Below, piece after piece: positions 52,807-61,734 of a DNA stretch of 64,000 nucleotides (positions are counted from its first letter, which is position 1; every line of letters starts with the position of its first letter). The stretch spans positions 806,001 through 870,000 of the forward strand of contig JACKNC010000001.1 of the NCBI GenBank assembly GCA_024235095.1, in the 5' to 3' direction. The notes beneath the pieces are model-generated. The model worked only from the letters and a program-made list of their open reading frames with translations. It had not been told where the DNA came from and did no database searches. Source of the stretch: Gammaproteobacteria bacterium. Lineage in GTDB: Bacteria > Pseudomonadota > Gammaproteobacteria > Competibacterales > Competibacteraceae. A program made the position numbers and the translations under genes.

Positions 52807-54325
52807 TTTGTTCGCCCCGTTTGACGCCGCGTTAGCCACTTATCGCCCCTCCCCATCCGTGGTCGAGACCGGCATTGTGGAACGAGTGGGTCAGGGGGTC
52901 GCCCGGGTCAATGGCTTGCCCGGGGTTGAATCCATGGAACTGGTACGTTTCCCCAACAACATTCTCGGCATTGCTTTTAATCTCGATCCTGATGAAGTCG
53001 GGATAGTGTTGCTCAGCGATAGTAACGGACTCAAGGCCGGCGATCCGGTCGAGCGCACCGGGCGGGTGGTCGATACGCCGGTGGGTCCGGAACTTTTAGG
53101 ACGGGTCGTCAATGCCCTGGGCGAGCCGCTGGATGAGGCAGGTCCGCTGATTACCGCAGAACGTCTGCCGCTGGAACGTCCGGCCCCAGCCATCATGCAG
53201 CGCGCGCCGGTCAGTGTGCCGCTGGCGACCGGCCTTAAAGTCATCGACGCCGCCATCCCAGTGGGACGCGGCCAGCGCGAACTGATTCTCGGCGACCGGC
53301 AGACCGGCAAGACCGCGCTGGCTGTGGATGCCATTCTTAACCAGGCTAGGCAAAATGTCATCTGTGTTTACTGCGGCATCGGCCAGCGCGGTTCAGCTGT
53401 CGCGCGAGTGATTGATGACCTTCGCCGACGCGGCGCGCTGCGCTACACTTTCCTGGTCGTCGCTGCCGGGGAAGACCCGCCTGGGTTACAAGTTCTGACG
53501 CCCTACGCGGCGACGACGATGGCCGAATGGTTCATGGCGCGAGGTCGTGACGTGTTGATTGTTTATGATGATTTGACCCGCCATGCCCAAGCCTATCGGG
53601 AACTGTCGCTATTGCTCCGTCGCCCGCCGGGCCGGGAAGCCTATCCTGGCGATATTTTCTACCTGCATTCCCGTCTGCTGGAGCGGGCCACGCATTTACG
53701 ACCGGAGCAGGGCGGCGGCTCGCTGTCGGCATTGCCGATCATTGAAACCGAGGCGCAAAACCTGTCGGCTTACATTCCCACCAATCTGATTTCGATCACC
53801 GATGGACAAATTGTGCTGTCCTCCGAACTGGCGCGGAAAGGGATTTTGCCGGCGGTCGATGTCGGCGAATCGGTGTCGCGGGTCGGTGGCAAGACCCAGT
53901 TGCCGGCCTACCGGACCATTGCCGCTGAACTGCGGCTGGCTTATTCCCAGTTCGAGGAACTGGAAACCTTTGCCCGTTTTGGTACGCGGCTGGACGAAGC
54001 AACGCGCCAAACCATCGAGCGCGGACGCCGGGTGCGGGAAACGTTGAAGCAACGGCAATACCAGCCCTTGCCGGTCGCCGAGCAAATCGCCGTATTGCTG
54101 GCGGTCACCGAAGGCGTGTTCGATCCGGTACCTCTGGAACGAATGGCGGAGGCGGAACGGGCGGTGCACGAGCAAGCCGTTGCCCGTTGCCCGGACATCG
54201 GTTCGCGCATCGCTGCGGGATCGCCACTGAGCGACACAGACCGGGATGCTTTGCTCACAGCAGCGCGGGCGGCGGTTGTTGACCTTATCGCAAATTCCAA
54301 TGCGCAGGCAGCCGCTTGCAAGTGA
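52778..54325 (+). CDS. atpA: N-type F0F1 ATPase subunit alpha
   Basis: Non-catalytic nucleotide-binding subunit of the F1 hexamer. 515 residues. Beta-barrel VVETGIVERVGQGVARVNGLPGVESMELV; Walker A GDRQTGKT (172-179); VYCGIGQRGSAV; signature PAVDVGESVSRVGGKTQ. It overlaps the atpF 3' end by 29 bases; a second ATG at 52787 is possible. Sequence is intact, with no sign of decay. Its normal partner beta (atpD) is not in this window. Confidence 0.95.
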   Translation: MQVMIASSLNLFAPFDAALATYRPSPSVVETGIVERVGQGVARVNGLPGVESMELVRFPNNILGIAFNLDPDEVGIVLLSDSNGLKAGDPVERTGRVVDTPVGPELLGRVVNALGEPLDEAGPLITAERLPLERPAPAIMQRAPVSVPLATGLKVIDAAIPVGRGQRELILGDRQTGKTALAVDAILNQARQNVICVYCGIGQRGSAVARVIDDLRRRGALRYTFLVVAAGEDPPGLQVLTPYAATTMAEWFMARGRDVLIVYDDLTRHAQAYRELSLLLRRPPGREAYPGDIFYLHSRLLERATHLRPEQGGGSLSALPIIETEAQNLSAYIPTNLISITDGQIVLSSELARKGILPAVDVGESVSRVGGKTQLPAYRTIAAELRLAYSQFEELETFARFGTRLDEATRQTIERGRRVRETLKQRQYQPLPVAEQIAVLLAVTEGVFDPVPLERMAEAERAVHEQAVARCPDIGSRIAAGSPLSDTDRDALLTAARAAVVDLIANSNAQAAACK

Positions 54326-54352
54326 AATCTGTTTTAAAGAGCGATCAACGCC

Positions 54353-55258
54353 ATGCCCACTCTGGAAGCACTGCGCCATACCTTGGCCACTGTCGAAGAA
54401 TTGCGTTCGATCGTTCGCACCATGAAAGCGTTGGCGGCAGTCAGCATCCACCAGTATGACCAGGCGGTGAGCGCATTGGCCGATTACGACCGGGCGGTGC
54501 GGCAAGGATTGGCCGTCGTGTTGCGCGAGCAGGCGATGGAAACCGGGGTGCGAAGTCTGGTTTTAACCGGCGAAACGCCAGAGGCTCGGTCCACGGCAGG
54601 TCGCCCGTCAGCCATCGGCGCGGTGGCGTTTGGCTCCGATCATGGGCTGTGCGGGCGTTTTAACGAGGTATTGGCCGAACATCTCGCCATGACCTTGCAT
54701 GATCGTCCGGAATCGCAGCGCTGGGTGCTGGCGGTCGGCGTCCGGCAGGCGGCGGCGCTGGAAGAACAAGGTTTATCCGTTCAGCAAGCATTCTACACAC
54801 CGGGCGCGGCCAGTGCGATTCAACAAACTGTGCGGCAATTATTGCCGGTGTTGGAACAATGGCGGGAGGCGGGGGTCATCGAGATTCTGCTCTTCCATAA
54901 TCGCCATCGTGGAGCGAACAGCCATGAACCGACCCAAGTGCAACTGTTGCCTCTCGATCCTGCGGCTCTAAGCCGCGAGGCACCCCCATCAACGCGTTCC
55001 CTGCCCGGTTATGCTGCTGATCGGGCCGAATTGCTGGCGGCATTGCTCCGGGAATGGCTGTTTGTGGAACTGTTCCGGGCCTGCGCCGAGTCGCTGGCCA
55101 GCGAACACGCCAGTCGCCTGTTGGCCATGCAAGCGGCTGAACGCAATATTGCTGACCGGTTAACAGCGTTGAATGCGGCTTACCGTCAGCAACGTCAGGA
55201 AGCGATTACCGCTGAATTGCTGGATGTGGTGGCCGGATTTGAGGCGACGATAGAATAG
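54353..55258 (+). CDS. atpG: N-type F0F1 ATPase subunit gamma
   Basis: Rotor shaft of F1, 301 residues. N-terminal helix TLATVEELRSIVRTMKALAAVSIHQYDQA, the Rossmann-like middle with AFGSDHGLCGRFNEVLAEH, and C-terminal helix SEHASRLLAMQAAERNIADRLTALNAAYRQQRQEAITAELLDVVAGFEA, all as in the family. Last gene of the cluster, nine bases from the convergent ackA stop. Confidence 0.92.
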   Translation: MPTLEALRHTLATVEELRSIVRTMKALAAVSIHQYDQAVSALADYDRAVRQGLAVVLREQAMETGVRSLVLTGETPEARSTAGRPSAIGAVAFGSDHGLCGRFNEVLAEHLAMTLHDRPESQRWVLAVGVRQAAALEEQGLSVQQAFYTPGAASAIQQTVRQLLPVLEQWREAGVIEILLFHNRHRGANSHEPTQVQLLPLDPAALSREAPPSTRSLPGYAADRAELLAALLREWLFVELFRACAESLASEHASRLLAMQAAERNIADRLTALNAAYRQQRQEAITAELLDVVAGFEATIE

Positions 55259-55267
55259 TCGCTCTGT

Positions 55268-56545
55268 TTACTTACTTAACACCAACTGCCGGGTATGCCG
55301 GGCGATAATCAGTTCCTCGTTGGTCGGCAGCACCCACACTGCGACGCGGCTGCCGGACCGGTCGATGCGCTGGCGGCTTTCCGCATTCGCCGCTGGGTCC
55401 ATTTCAATGCCGAGCCAGCCTGACCGGGTGCAGACCTGTTCACGCACCGCTGCCGCATGTTCGCCAATCCCGCCAGTGAAAACCAGCGCATCCAGGCCGT
55501 CCAGCGCCGCCGCCAGGGAACCCAGTTCGCGGGCGATCCGGTAGCAGAAGTAATCCACCGCCAGTTTCGCGCTGGGATCGGAACTGGCCAGCAATTCACG
55601 CATGTCATTGCTGATGCCCGACAATCCCAGCAGACCGGACTGCTTATAAAGCAGATTAGTCAAATCCTTCGCGCCCAGGCCATGCCGTTCAATCAGGTAG
55701 ATCAGCACCCCAGGGTCCAGCGACCCCGTGCGCGTTCCCATTGGCAGTCCTTCCACCGCAGTAAAACCCATAGTGCTAGCCATGCTTCGCCCGTCGCGCA
55801 TGGCGCACATGCTGGCGCCATTGCCCAGATGTGCGACTACCACCCGGCCTGTCGCGGATGTCCCGGCGATTTCGGCCAGCGCGCCAGCAATGTATTCATA
55901 GGAAAGTCCATGAAAACCATAGCGGCGCACGCCCTCCTCACGGTAGATGTGCGGCAGGGCGAACAATTTAGCCAGTTCGGGCTGAACATAGTGGAAAGCG
56001 GTGTCAAAACAACCGACCTGGGGCAGATCAGGCCGCACTGCGCGCAGGGCGCGAATCCCAGCTAAGTTGTGCGGTTGATGCAGCGGCGCCAGCGGGATGA
56101 AATGCTCCAGACGCGTCACGGTCTCGGGCGTAAGCAATTGGGGATCGCTGTACTCCTCGCCGCCATGCACCACACGATGGCCTGCCGCGACCACTGCAGG
56201 CAGACCGGGAGTTTTTTCCAGCCAGCTCAACAGGTCGCGCAACGCCGCCTGATGATCATAAATCGTCGTCTTCGACGCAGTCGTGGGGGTTGTCGGCGGG
56301 TCGGTCGCCCGGCGCCGATGATCAGGCCCCAGCTTGCGATACTGACCCGACTCCGGCGTTAAGCGAATATCGGCTAGCACCTGTCCGGCATGGTCGAATG
56401 CCTTAAAATGCGGATTGTCCTCGCCGATGTTTTCCTGCAAACCCCGGCAGACCAGTTCCAGTTCGCCACTGTCCGCCGGTAGGGCAAACACCGAGAACTT
56501 GATGCTGGATGAACCGGCGTTGAGAACCAGTAACCCCTGGGACAT
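55268..56545 (-). CDS. ackA: Acetate kinase
   Basis: Interconverts acetate plus ATP and acetyl phosphate plus ADP. LVLNAGSSSIKF at the N-terminus (about 7-18), HRVVHGG, VAHLGNGASMCA and FTGGIGEHAA are the ASKHA-type motifs. ATG 56545 has AGGAGG eight bases upstream; the TTG at 56566 overlaps that site. 425 residues. A Thr/Pro-rich insert (about 88-98) is unusual. Follows galU by 17 bases; pta is not in the window. Confidence 0.96.
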   Translation of the reverse strand: MSQGLLVLNAGSSSIKFSVFALPADSGELELVCRGLQENIGEDNPHFKAFDHAGQVLADIRLTPESGQYRKLGPDHRRRATDPPTTPTTASKTTIYDHQAALRDLLSWLEKTPGLPAVVAAGHRVVHGGEEYSDPQLLTPETVTRLEHFIPLAPLHQPHNLAGIRALRAVRPDLPQVGCFDTAFHYVQPELAKLFALPHIYREEGVRRYGFHGLSYEYIAGALAEIAGTSATGRVVVAHLGNGASMCAMRDGRSMASTMGFTAVEGLPMGTRTGSLDPGVLIYLIERHGLGAKDLTNLLYKQSGLLGLSGISNDMRELLASSDPSAKLAVDYFCYRIARELGSLAAALDGLDALVFTGGIGEHAAAVREQVCTRSGWLGIEMDPAANAESRQRIDRSGSRVAVWVLPTNEELIIARHTRQLVLSK

Positions 56546-56562
56546 GGCAATTTCCTCCTGAT

Positions 56563-57564
56563 TCAAAGCGGATCAGCGTCGACTTCTTCTCTCAGGGAAG
56601 AAGGATCCGAATTAGATGGAGAGGCGGCGGGCGCAGTATCGCCAAACCGGCAACCGTGAGATTGCAAATAGTTCCGAAACTGTTCGCCGAGTTCAGGGTG
56701 ACGCAAACCATATTCTACAGTCGCTACCAGGTAGCCGAGCTTATTACCGCAGTCGTGCCGTCGCCCGGTGAATTCATAGGCCAACACCTGTTCCTCGCTC
56801 AGCAGCGCAGCAATGCCATCGGTCAACTGAATCTCATTGCCCGCCCCGCGCGGGATATTCGTCAACAGGTCGAAGATGCGGGAGGTCAGAATATAACGAC
56901 CGACGACCGCCAGATTGGACGGCGCATTCTCCGGTTTGGGCTTCTCAATAATGCTATCGACATTACTCAGCCGGGTGGCGAAGGGCAGTGGGTGAACGAT
57001 GCCATACTTGTCTGATTCCGCGATCGGCACCCGCTCCACACCTAGAATCGAACATTGGTATTTATTGAAATGCCGGGTCATCTGACTCATGACGCCACCT
57101 TCAACCTGATCTTCCTCGATGAGGTCGTCGGCCAGAATCACCGCGAAAGGCTCCTCGCCGACCGCTGGCCGGGCGCACAACACCGCATGCCCCAAACCCA
57201 AAGCCTCGGCTTGGCGGATATACACACACTCCACGCCGCTGGGCACAATGCCGCGCACCACTTTGAGCAGGTCAGTCTTCTGGCGGGCTTCCAATTCCGC
57301 TTCCAGTTCGTAAGCCTTATCGAAATGATCGGCAATGGCGTTTTTGGTACGCCCGATAATGAACACCAGGGTATCCACCCCCGCCGCCACAGCCTCCTCA
57401 ACTGCGTACTGAATGAGTGGTTTATCGACGATAGGCAGCATTTCCTTGGGACTGGCCTTGGTAGCGGGCAGGAATCGTGTTCCCAAACCAGCCACCGGGA
57501 AAACCGCTTTGCGCACTTGCCGTTTCACTGCGTCTACCTCGCTGATGGTTTTATTCCATGACAT
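56563..57564 (-). CDS. galU: UTP--glucose-1-phosphate uridylyltransferase
   Basis: Makes UDP-glucose for glycolipids, LPS and exopolysaccharide. VFPVAGLGTRFLPATKASPKEMLPIVDKP (about 21-49) is the nucleotide site with the catalytic Lys. LADDLI and the EIQLTDGIAALL block follow. 333 residues with a Ser/Pro-rich tail. It may supply the GT4 glycosyltransferase in this window, but the sugar donor of that enzyme is unknown. Confidence 0.96.
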   Translation of the reverse strand: MSWNKTISEVDAVKRQVRKAVFPVAGLGTRFLPATKASPKEMLPIVDKPLIQYAVEEAVAAGVDTLVFIIGRTKNAIADHFDKAYELEAELEARQKTDLLKVVRGIVPSGVECVYIRQAEALGLGHAVLCARPAVGEEPFAVILADDLIEEDQVEGGVMSQMTRHFNKYQCSILGVERVPIAESDKYGIVHPLPFATRLSNVDSIIEKPKPENAPSNLAVVGRYILTSRIFDLLTNIPRGAGNEIQLTDGIAALLSEEQVLAYEFTGRRHDCGNKLGYLVATVEYGLRHPELGEQFRNYLQSHGCRFGDTAPAASPSNSDPSSLREEVDADPL

Positions 57565-57847
57565 CCTTTCGAATACCGGGCATTGTGCGGCATCGCAGCA
57601 TACTGAACAAGCACTAATGAGGCGCTTTTAGAATCTCAATTTTTCCATAAACCGAGTGAACTTTTCCAAGTGCGGAAACCTGCCCATAGTCGCAGCAATG
57701 CTGAACTGATAGGTGGTGGTCTGATCCCATTTAAACCTCATTTGTGTTATCTTTATTATCGTATACTTCTCTATCGATTGATTTTTTCAAGTACCTGGCC
57801 CTGTAGGACCCTATGCAAACAAACTTGGCGCCATCATCAGCAAGAAT

Positions 57848-59914
57848 TTGATTTCGATTACTACCCTCAAAGGCGTTGGCCCGAAGCTGGCGGAACGCTT
57901 GCGGCGACTCGGCCTGCATACCGTCGAGGATGTATTGCTCCATTTGCCGTTGCGTTATCAAGACCGCAGCCGCATCACTCCTATCGATCAGTTGCAGCCC
58001 GGCGAAGAGGCGCAGATCGAGGCGATCGTGGTTGGCAGCCGGATCAGCGGGAACAGCCGGCGTTTCCTGCTCTGTCACCTGCAGGATGGAACCTGCGATC
58101 TCACCCTGCGTTTCTTTCACTTTAGTCCCGCGCAACAACAATGGCTCTGCCAAACCGGCGCCCGGTTGCGTTGCTTTGGCGAAGTGCGCACCGGTTATAC
58201 TGGCGGTCTGGAAATGATCCACCCGGAATGCCGCCGAATTGAGCCGGATACGCCGCCGGTGGAGGACCGCTTGACCCCGATCTATCCGGCGACCGCTGGT
58301 TTGCAACAATTCACCCTGCGCGGTTTGGCCGAACAGGCGCTGGAATGTCTGGAGACAGCGGCGCTGTTGCCGGAACTGCTGCCGCCGGCCTTGCTGGATC
58401 AACTCAAGCTGCCGCCGATTGCTCAAGCCGTGCGGCTGCTCCATCAACCACCGACCGATATCGTGCTGGCGGAATTGGAGAACGGTCGCCACCCAGCTCG
58501 GCGACGGCTGGCTTTCGAGGAAATGCTGGCGCATCAGCTCAGTTTACGCCGGCTGCGTGAACAGACTCGCCGCCAGGTCGCACCGCCGCTGGTCGGCGGC
58601 AGTTTGAGTCAGCGCTTTCTGGAACGCCTGCCCTTCATCCTCACCGGCGCTCAGCAACGGGTTCTGGAGGAAATTACCGCCGATCTGGCGCAACCCCGTC
58701 CCATGTTGCGGCTCTTGCAAGGCGATGTGGGTTCAGGCAAAACAGTGGTCGCTGCGGTAGCTGCGTTACGTGCGGTGGAAACTGGCGCTCAGGCGGTGCT
58801 CATGGCTCCGACGGAACTGTTGGCCGAACAACATCACCGCAATTTTCGTGACTGGTTGGGCGAACTGGGTTTGGAAGTCGCCTGGTTGACCGGACGGTTG
58901 ACTGGCAAGGCGCGACGGCTGTTGCTGGAACGGCTAGCTGCTGGCGAGGTTCAAGTGGCAGTGGGCACCCACGCGCTGTTTCAGGAGGCGGTCGCTTTCG
59001 CGGAACTAGCCCTGGTGATCGTCGATGAGCAACATCGTTTCGGCGTTCATCAACGGTTGGCCTTGCGCGAGAAAGGCCGTACTGAAGGCCGTTGTCCCCA
59101 TCAGTTGATCATGACCGCGACGCCGATTCCGCGCACGTTGGCGATGAGCGCCTACGCCGATCTTGACACCTCGATCATCGACGAATTACCGCCCGGTCGC
59201 CGTCCGGTCAAAACCGTGGCCGCGCCTGATCATCGCCGCGATCAGATTATCGAACGAATTCGTCAAGCTTGTCGCAACGGTCGCCAGGCGTACTGGGTCT
59301 GCCCGCTGATCGAAGAGTCCGAGACGCTGCAATGTCAGGCGGCTACCGTGACCGCCGAACAATTGACCGAACTGTTGCCGGAACTGCGCATTGGCCTAGT
59401 GCATGGCCGGCTGGCGGCCAACGCCAAGGAGGCGGTGATGGCCGCTTTCAAGGCCGGGGAGCTGGAGCTGTTGGTCGCTACCACCGTCATCGAGGTCGGG
59501 GTCGACGTACCCAACGCCAGCCTGATGGTTATCGAGAATCCCGAGCGCCTGGGCCTGGCGCAACTTCATCAACTGCGCGGGCGCATTGGGCGCGGCAGCA
59601 TCGACAGCAGTTGTGTGCTGCTCTACAAACCGCCGCTATCCCAGGTTGCGCATACCCGGCTGGCGGTCTTGCGGGAATGTCACGACGGTTTTGAAATCGC
59701 TCGCCGCGATCTGGAATTGCGCGGTCCCGGCGAAGTGTTGGGCACCCGGCAAACCGGCGAGCAAAGTTTGCGCATTGCCGATCTGTTGCGCGATCAGGAT
59801 TTACTGAATGTCGTGCGTCATACCGCCGATTTATTGTTGCGCGACCATCCGGACTGCGTAGAGCCGCTGATCCGCCGTTGGATTGGCGCCGGGGCGCGTT
59901 ACGGCGAGGTGTAA
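57848..59914 (+). CDS. recG: ATP-dependent DNA helicase RecG
   Basis: Remodels stalled replication forks and Holliday junctions. 688 residues. N-terminal wedge/OB domain after LKGVGPKLAERL. Walker A GDVGSGKT (292-299), DEQH box (393-396), TATPIPRTLAM, then VHGRL, VATTVIEVGVDVPNA and QLRGRIGRG. The likely start is TTG 57848; no ATG exists between the upstream stop and the conserved region. Upstream lies a 283-base AT-rich gap with a copy of the GAACTGATAGGTGGT repeat. Confidence 0.95.
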   Translation: MISITTLKGVGPKLAERLRRLGLHTVEDVLLHLPLRYQDRSRITPIDQLQPGEEAQIEAIVVGSRISGNSRRFLLCHLQDGTCDLTLRFFHFSPAQQQWLCQTGARLRCFGEVRTGYTGGLEMIHPECRRIEPDTPPVEDRLTPIYPATAGLQQFTLRGLAEQALECLETAALLPELLPPALLDQLKLPPIAQAVRLLHQPPTDIVLAELENGRHPARRRLAFEEMLAHQLSLRRLREQTRRQVAPPLVGGSLSQRFLERLPFILTGAQQRVLEEITADLAQPRPMLRLLQGDVGSGKTVVAAVAALRAVETGAQAVLMAPTELLAEQHHRNFRDWLGELGLEVAWLTGRLTGKARRLLLERLAAGEVQVAVGTHALFQEAVAFAELALVIVDEQHRFGVHQRLALREKGRTEGRCPHQLIMTATPIPRTLAMSAYADLDTSIIDELPPGRRPVKTVAAPDHRRDQIIERIRQACRNGRQAYWVCPLIEESETLQCQAATVTAEQLTELLPELRIGLVHGRLAANAKEAVMAAFKAGELELLVATTVIEVGVDVPNASLMVIENPERLGLAQLHQLRGRIGRGSIDSSCVLLYKPPLSQVAHTRLAVLRECHDGFEIARRDLELRGPGEVLGTRQTGEQSLRIADLLRDQDLLNVVRHTADLLLRDHPDCVEPLIRRWIGAGARYGEV

Positions 59915-59916
59915 CC

Positions 59917-60036
59917 AACGGCCCGCCTTGTCGAGAAGGCGAACGACTGGAGGAAGGGCTGTTGTTGGAAGCAGTGACCGCCGACGGTGCGGTTCTACGT
60001 CAAGGCAGTCAGCGATTTCAGTTGCCGGTGCGGTGA
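59917..60036 (+). pseudogene. C-terminal relic of a GspB/type II secretion-like protein
   Basis: A frame without start codon begins at the recG stop and reads REGERLEEGLLLEAV, then TADGAVLRQGSQRFQL and ends TGA at 60034-60036. The pattern (strand, EGLxLEAI, DGAVL, QRFxL) resembles the C-terminal beta domain of GspB-like secretion proteins. About 35 residues remain. It is too short to be a gene and lacks a ribosome site. Confidence 0.4.
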
Positions 60037-60037
60037 T

Positions 60038-60976
60038 CTATCGTAATTCCTTCGGCAACGCAAACACGACGTTTTCCTCCCGGCCTGCGCTTTCCACTAC
60101 GGTTTCTGTCCCCAGTTCCCGTAGCCGGGCGATGACCTGTTGCACCAGCACCTCGGGCGCGGAAGCGCCCGCAGTGACGCCGATCGCGGTTTTACCAACC
60201 AGCCACAATGGATCGATATCGTCCGGCCCGTCGATGAGTTGCGCTGGCGCGCCTGCCTTCTCGGCCAGTTCCCGCAAGCGGTTGGAATTGGAACTGTTGC
60301 GCGAACCCACCACCAGGAGCAACTCACAATCTCGCGACAAATCCTTGACTGCATCCTGACGGTTCTGGGTGGCGTAACAGATATCGTCCTTACGCGGACC
60401 CTGGATCGCCGGGAAGCGTTCGCGCAAGGCGGCCACGATCCGCGCTGTGTCATCTACGGATAAAGTGGTTTGGGTAACATAAGCCAGTTCAGCAGGATTG
60501 CGCACCTCCAATGCTTGCACATCCTGAACTGTTTCCACCAGATACATCCGTCCGCCGGCGCTCTCGTCATATTGGCCCATGCTGCCTTCGACTTCGGGAT
60601 GGCCGGCATGGCCGATCAGGATCACCTCGCGCCCGGCGCGGGCATGGCGGCTGACCTCCAGATGAACTTTAGTGACCAGCGGACAGGTTGCGTCGAAGAC
60701 CTTCAATCCCCGCTGAGCGGCTTGTTCCTGGATGGCGCGCGACACGCCGTGGGCGCTAAAAATGACTGTCGCTCCATCCGGCGCTTCGTCAAGTTCTTCG
60801 ACGAACACGGCCCCGCGTTGTCGCAAGTTGTCGACTACAAAGCGGTTATGCACCACTTCATGGCGCACATAGATCGGCGCTCCAAAAAGATCCAGCGCCC
60901 GCTCGACGATGCCGATGGCGCGGTCCACACCGGCGCAGAAGCCGCGAGGGTTAGCCAGGTGAATGTGTGCGGTCAT
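60038..60976 (-). CDS. ispH: 4-hydroxy-3-methylbut-2-enyl diphosphate reductase
   Basis: Last MEP-pathway step, an iron-sulfur reductase giving IPP and DMAPP. Three cluster cysteines are seen: NPRGFCAGVDRAI (Cys14), FDATCPLVTKVH, and ICYATQNRQDAV. Other motifs: HEVVHN, GHAGHPEVEG. 312 residues. Located 19 bases after lspA, the usual lspA-ispH neighbourhood. Confidence 0.97.
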   Translation of the reverse strand: MTAHIHLANPRGFCAGVDRAIGIVERALDLFGAPIYVRHEVVHNRFVVDNLRQRGAVFVEELDEAPDGATVIFSAHGVSRAIQEQAAQRGLKVFDATCPLVTKVHLEVSRHARAGREVILIGHAGHPEVEGSMGQYDESAGGRMYLVETVQDVQALEVRNPAELAYVTQTTLSVDDTARIVAALRERFPAIQGPRKDDICYATQNRQDAVKDLSRDCELLLVVGSRNSSNSNRLRELAEKAGAPAQLIDGPDDIDPLWLVGKTAIGVTAGASAPEVLVQQVIARLRELGTETVVESAGREENVVFALPKELR

Positions 60977-60995
60977 GGGGTATCAGGCATCCGGT

Positions 60996-61466
60996 TCAGG
61001 TTTTGGAGGGCCGCAGCCAGAGACTTTCTACGATCAGCAGCACTGCGCCAGCGGTAATGGCGGAATCGGCGATATTAAAGGCGGGCCAGTACCAGCGGTC
61101 ATAGTAGATCTGGATAAAATCAATCACCTGGCCCAGCCAAGCCCGGTCAATCAGATTGCCAATCGCGCCGCCTAGAATCAGCGCAAGTGCGACTGCTAGC
61201 CATTTTTCCTGCGGTTTAAGCCTCGTCAGCCAAATTACCAACCCAATGCTGACCAACATACCCAGTCCCAAAAAGAACCAACGTTGCCAACCGCCTGCGT
61301 CAGCCAGGAAGCTGAAAGCCGCACCGGTATTGTAAGTCAGCATCAAGTTGAAAAAGGGTATCACGGGTACTGGCTGATGCATCACCAGCAGCGTCTCCGC
61401 AAGGTATTTGGTGGCCTGGTCAAGGACGATGACCAGCAGGCTCAGCCAGATCCAGGGTTTGATCAT
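60996..61466 (-). CDS. lspA: Lipoprotein signal peptidase
   Basis: Inner-membrane aspartyl protease that cleaves prolipoproteins before the lipidated Cys. 156 residues, four membrane helices. TYNTGAAFSFL, GGAIGNLIDR (first catalytic Asp) and FNIADSAITAGAVLL (second Asp) are present. ileS, often upstream, is absent; pyk and a small ORF lie there instead. Confidence 0.97.
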   Translation of the reverse strand: MIKPWIWLSLLVIVLDQATKYLAETLLVMHQPVPVIPFFNLMLTYNTGAAFSFLADAGGWQRWFFLGLGMLVSIGLVIWLTRLKPQEKWLAVALALILGGAIGNLIDRAWLGQVIDFIQIYYDRWYWPAFNIADSAITAGAVLLIVESLWLRPSKT

Positions 61467-61529
61467 TGGTTTTTTCCAGGCAAAGCATTAATCTGCCTGG
61501 CGCTGCTGTTGTAGCACATTGGCCTATTC

Positions 61530-61549
61530 CTAAAAACCCCTTCAAGGGT
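61530..61549 (-). terminator. Weak terminator after small ORF
   Basis: On the minus strand ACCC-TTGAAG-GGGT is followed by TTTTTA. The short stem (4-5 bp) makes it a weak candidate for the end of the pyk/small-ORF transcript. Confidence 0.35.
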
Positions 61550-61557
61550 ATCAGTTT

Positions 61558-61698
61558 TCAGCAACCGCTTGGCCCACTGTTCCAGTTGCGGCGCAGTTCC
61601 TTCAGCGTTTTCCACGGCGAATCAAAGTTGCCCAGATGATCCGGCAGCTTGCGGTGCTTGCGGGAGGGATGGCTGCTGTTGTGCCAGAATGCGATCAT
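61558..61698 (-). CDS. Small hypothetical protein (46 aa)
   Basis: Unrecognised. ATG 61698 has GGAG eight bases upstream. The product starts MIAFWHNSSHPSRKHRKLPDH and is basic and aromatic: rich in His/Lys/Arg at the front, with a WKTLKELRRNW helix at the end. No signal peptide or membrane segment. It begins 36 bases after the pyk stop on the same strand and is followed by a weak terminator. Function unknown; coding status rests on the ribosome site and position only. Confidence 0.4.
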   Translation of the reverse strand: MIAFWHNSSHPSRKHRKLPDHLGNFDSPWKTLKELRRNWNSGPSGC

Positions 61699-61734
61699 GT
61701 GATTGCTCCAAAACTCGACAAACGTCGAAAACCC

